Below, piece after piece: positions 62,232 through 64,000 of a stretch of 64,000 nucleotides of DNA. The translations under genes were made by a program, and so were the position numbers. Below the pieces are notes generated by a model. The model worked only from the letters and a program-made list of their open reading frames with translations. It had not been told where the DNA came from and did no database searches. Position 1 is the stretch's first letter. Every line of letters starts with the position of its first letter. The DNA comes from Planctomycetota bacterium (GTDB taxonomy: Bacteria; Planctomycetota; UBA8742; UBA2392), in assembly GCA_020845475.1 (NCBI GenBank), contig JADLFN010000077.1:1-64000 (forward strand). The letters run 5' to 3'.

Positions 62232-62495
62232 CTATTCAATTATCCACGCCAAGATTTCGGGAAGGGGGACAATCGAGGCGTTTTCCTGCATCAAGCGCGT
62301 GTTGTCCGTCTGCAGCTGCTTGTTCGCGTCTTCAAGTTGCTTGACCCTAGCCTGAAGCGCTTGCTCGTTTTCCTCAACCTTTTGTTGAGCGGACTTAGGA
62401 ACGTTGGAAGGCGATGATCCACCACAGCTCAGGCAAAGACAGACACCCAAGAAGACGATCCAGAATAGAGCGAATTGCTTTGTGTTCGTCGGCAT
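62232..62495 (-). CDS. Small coiled-coil lipoprotein
   Basis: The 87-aa protein has a lipoprotein signal (FALFWIVFLGVCLCLSCGGSS) with lipobox LCLSC and then a heptad-type coiled coil (VEENEQALQARVKQLEDANKQLQ). The start at 62495 has AGGGG five bases upstream. A tether or Lpp-like role is plausible but unproven. It is divergent from the XRE gene. Confidence 0.7.
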   Translation of the reverse strand: MPTNTKQFALFWIVFLGVCLCLSCGGSSPSNVPKSAQQKVEENEQALQARVKQLEDANKQLQTDNTRLMQENASIVPLPEILAWIIE

Positions 62496-62603
62496 GGCAC
62501 CCCTGAGGCTTCTTCAGACCGATTGCAGACTATACAGTTCACAACGGCACTGCACTATATCCTCTGACGACGAGTAAACTCTGCACCCGTAGTCTTCCGC
62601 CTC

Positions 62604-62834
62604 ATGCTCGGGACGGAACTTCGGAAGGCACGCGAAGCTGCAGGGATTAGTCAAGAGGAACTCGGCTTCAAGGCCGATGTCCACCGCACCTACGTCAGCA
62701 TGCTCGAACGCGGGAAGGCCTCGCCAACGGTTGAAACGCTGTTCCGGTTGTGCAAGGCAATGCGGATTCGCGCGTCAGATTTCATCCGTCGTGTTGAGAG
62801 AGCCAGCGAGCGAGCCTCCGCTAAGCGCAGCTGA
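62604..62834 (+). CDS. XRE-family helix-turn-helix regulator
   Basis: The 76-aa protein is a compact Cro/C1-type HTH: LRKAREAAGISQEELGFKADVHRTYVSMLERGKASPTVETLFRLCKAM covers the full five-helix domain. It probably regulates nearby accessory genes or itself. The tail is basic (RRVERASERASAKRS). Confidence 0.9.
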   Translation: MLGTELRKAREAAGISQEELGFKADVHRTYVSMLERGKASPTVETLFRLCKAMRIRASDFIRRVERASERASAKRS

Positions 62835-63232
62835 CACTACGGCTTGCGACCGGTGGGACAGCGCCACCAGGTGCGCCAACGACCCGTTGGCGATGCGCTG
62901 CCTAACAACGCACCCAAGTTCTCTTGAAACGTGGGCCGTCAGCTCAAACAGAACCGGCGGCTCAGGCTCAAAGCCAACTGCCATGAGCTGCATTCATCCG
63001 ATTGGCTCTTTCCCGCCGTAGTACTTCGAAGCCCCGGGGGCGCAGGTCATGAAACAACGGATTGTTGGAATCGTGTGTCAAAAGCGCGCCGCTCATTATT
63101 CACTCCTCGGGGCGGTTCGGAAGAAACACGCTCAATTAGGCTAGGCCTTAACCTAATTCCACAAGCCAATCGATGCTCATGCTAGGACTTGCGACGGCGC
63201 TTCAGTTTTGGCCGAAGTTGAATCTTTTTCGG
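62835..63232. other. Accessory-region stretch without a supported gene
   Basis: About 400 bases with no reading frame that has a start signal and a credible composition. A GCCTAACAA sequence near 62900 recalls integron attC ends, but the paired element is missing. Confidence 0.4.
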
Positions 63233-63334
63233 TCAGACCGATTTCGCGATCTCTTTCTTCACATCCTCTACAGGGTTTGTGTTCGCGAGAGCCTCTTCAA
63301 GTTTCTTTTCAAAAATGCTCTTTTTCGGGTTCAT
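63233..63334 (-). CDS. 33-codon small ORF next to the HerA-like gene
   Basis: ATG at 63334 is preceded by AGGAGAGG at good spacing. The product (MNPKKSIFEKKLEEALANTN, then PVEDVKKEIAKSV) is highly charged and predicted helical. It lies 51 bases beyond the HerA-like stop on the same strand. Function unknown; the strong ribosome binding site and even codon use argue for a real gene. Confidence 0.5.
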   Translation of the reverse strand: MNPKKSIFEKKLEEALANTNPVEDVKKEIAKSV

Positions 63335-63385
63335 CAACGCCTCTCCTGGACCCTCGGACTCATTAGACTCCCAACGCATGAGAGC

Positions 63386-64000
63386 TTACTTAGTCCTTTG
63401 GGCACTTGATGGAGGCGGCACGTCGCCGCTTGCGTTTACTCGAACTGCGGGCAGCGAGTTCGTCCAATAGGCTTGAAACTGGGCTCCTTGGGATGCTGGC
63501 CGCGTTGAAGGCTCATTTATTTTGACGGTCAGCGGGATTGGGAAATCGACACCAACAACGGCTGCCTCGCCGGGCTCCAGCGTTGGGAGGAAAGCAGCGG
63601 CAGAACCGTCGATTTCGCCGCAGGCGCGCTCAACTACTTCGCGGTCCTTGTCGTTTGTGAGACGGTGGACAATGAGCGTGCCAATCTGGCTCAGCACGCC
63701 TTCCGTAATGTCCCTTGGGCGTTGTGTGGCGAGGCAGAGGTTCAGCCCGTACTTTCTGCCTTCTTTTGAGATGAGTTCGAACGCGTCCAGCCGGTATTGG
63801 GAATCCTCGCCGCCGAGGTTCCTGCCGAGGAAGTTGTGTGCCTCGTCAACAAATACCACCACCGGCCGTTTTCGGAACGCGCCCGTGCGGGCCTTTTGCA
63901 GCAGGTAACGTCCCAAAGCGTTGGCGATGATCTCGCGTGCCGAGAACTCGAAATAAATGCCTTCAAGGGAAATGCGCAACAGCCGGTTGCTTCCTTCAAG
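63386..64000 (-). CDS. HerA/DUF87-like ATPase, C-terminal part (cut by the window edge)
   Basis: About 204 residues of the C-terminal end are visible. RPVVVFVDEAHNFLGR is the Walker B strand and acidic residues, KYGLNLCLATQRPRDI is the sensor strand of the HerA/FtsK superfamily, and SQIGTLIVHRLTNDKDREVVERACG is the following helical region. HerA-like ATPases pump DNA, often with NurA or SIR2/DUF4297-type partners in defence; the partner is not in the window. The Walker A motif lies beyond the right edge. Confidence 0.85.
   Translation of the reverse strand, partial: LEGSNRLLRISLEGIYFEFSAREIIANALGRYLLQKARTGAFRKRPVVVFVDEAHNFLGRNLGGEDSQYRLDAFELISKEGRKYGLNLCLATQRPRDITEGVLSQIGTLIVHRLTNDKDREVVERACGEIDGSAAAFLPTLEPGEAAVVGVDFPIPLTVKINEPSTRPASQGAQFQAYWTNSLPAVRVNASGDVPPPSSAQRTK

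Noticed and set aside
62880-62960. Integron attC site
   Set aside because: GCCTAACAA is present, but no matching GTTRRRY core or paired arms could be found, and there is no integron integrase.

Overview
The window is GC-rich, densely coded bacterial chromosome, most likely from a member of the Planctomycetota or a close relative. The pointers are a DUF1549/DUF1553 protein with a CxxCH site (40495-42270), a Ser/Thr kinase with DWG in place of DFG and a multi-pass membrane tail (13011-15311), a prenyltransferase/squalene-cyclase-like membrane protein (22725-24359), a DUF58/BatA-type pair (35123-37377), several large secreted proteins without a clear family, and many short intergenic inverted-repeat elements. 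This placement is inferred from gene content; there is no rRNA in the window.

Layout. 1-9066: two large related-looking secreted proteins, a GxxExxY protein, a diguanylate cyclase, a REP-associated tyrosine transposase bracketed by its own inverted repeats, and a flavin-dependent-halogenase-like oxidoreductase. 9241-20721: Lgt, DUF1428, a BNR-repeat protein, a MoaD/ThiS-like carrier, DUF2277, the kinase, an aldo/keto reductase, a secreted beta-propeller-like protein, a lipoprotein and ClpP. 20855-26415: pyruvoyl arginine decarboxylase plus agmatinase (arginine to agmatine to putrescine), a membrane operon, and an amidinotransferase-fold hydrolase. 26485-39081: a sugar isomerase-like protein, UDP-glucuronate epimerase, a metallopeptidase, a fused GT9-GT2 glycosyltransferase, a membrane methyltransferase, a HAD phosphatase, BatA-like/DUF58 and UbiB/ABC1.

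39169-42270 holds the most striking gene: a thioredoxin-fold, CxxCH, double-PDZ protein whose frame is crossed by two TGA codons exactly at the two cysteine positions of a thioredoxin CxxC motif. A SECIS-like hairpin lies directly downstream. I read it as a selenoprotein with a U-x-x-U active site. A DUF1549/DUF1553 protein follows it.

44117-56006 is a cluster built around glutamine/glutamate amide chemistry. One minus-strand operon encodes a circularly permuted ATP-grasp ligase, an alpha-E protein, a class II amidotransferase-transglutaminase fusion and a double glutaminase. Divergent from it are a transglutaminase-DUF2126 fusion and a second stand-alone DUF2126. Two catalytic modules look dead: the amidotransferase has Ser where the nucleophilic Cys2 should be, and the second glutaminase half lacks the Ser and Lys of the catalytic SxxK.

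From about 56096 to the right edge the content is accessory: a 3'-half tRNA-Val(GAC) remnant, a tyrosine integrase, a second tRNA-like 3' half, an operon-like transposon with two different DDE recombinases (one apparently made by a -1 frameshift at A AAA AAG), a small lipoprotein, an XRE regulator, a 33-codon ORF and a HerA-like ATPase running off the edge.

Intergenic inverted repeats of several families recur through the window, many of them abutting start or stop codons.
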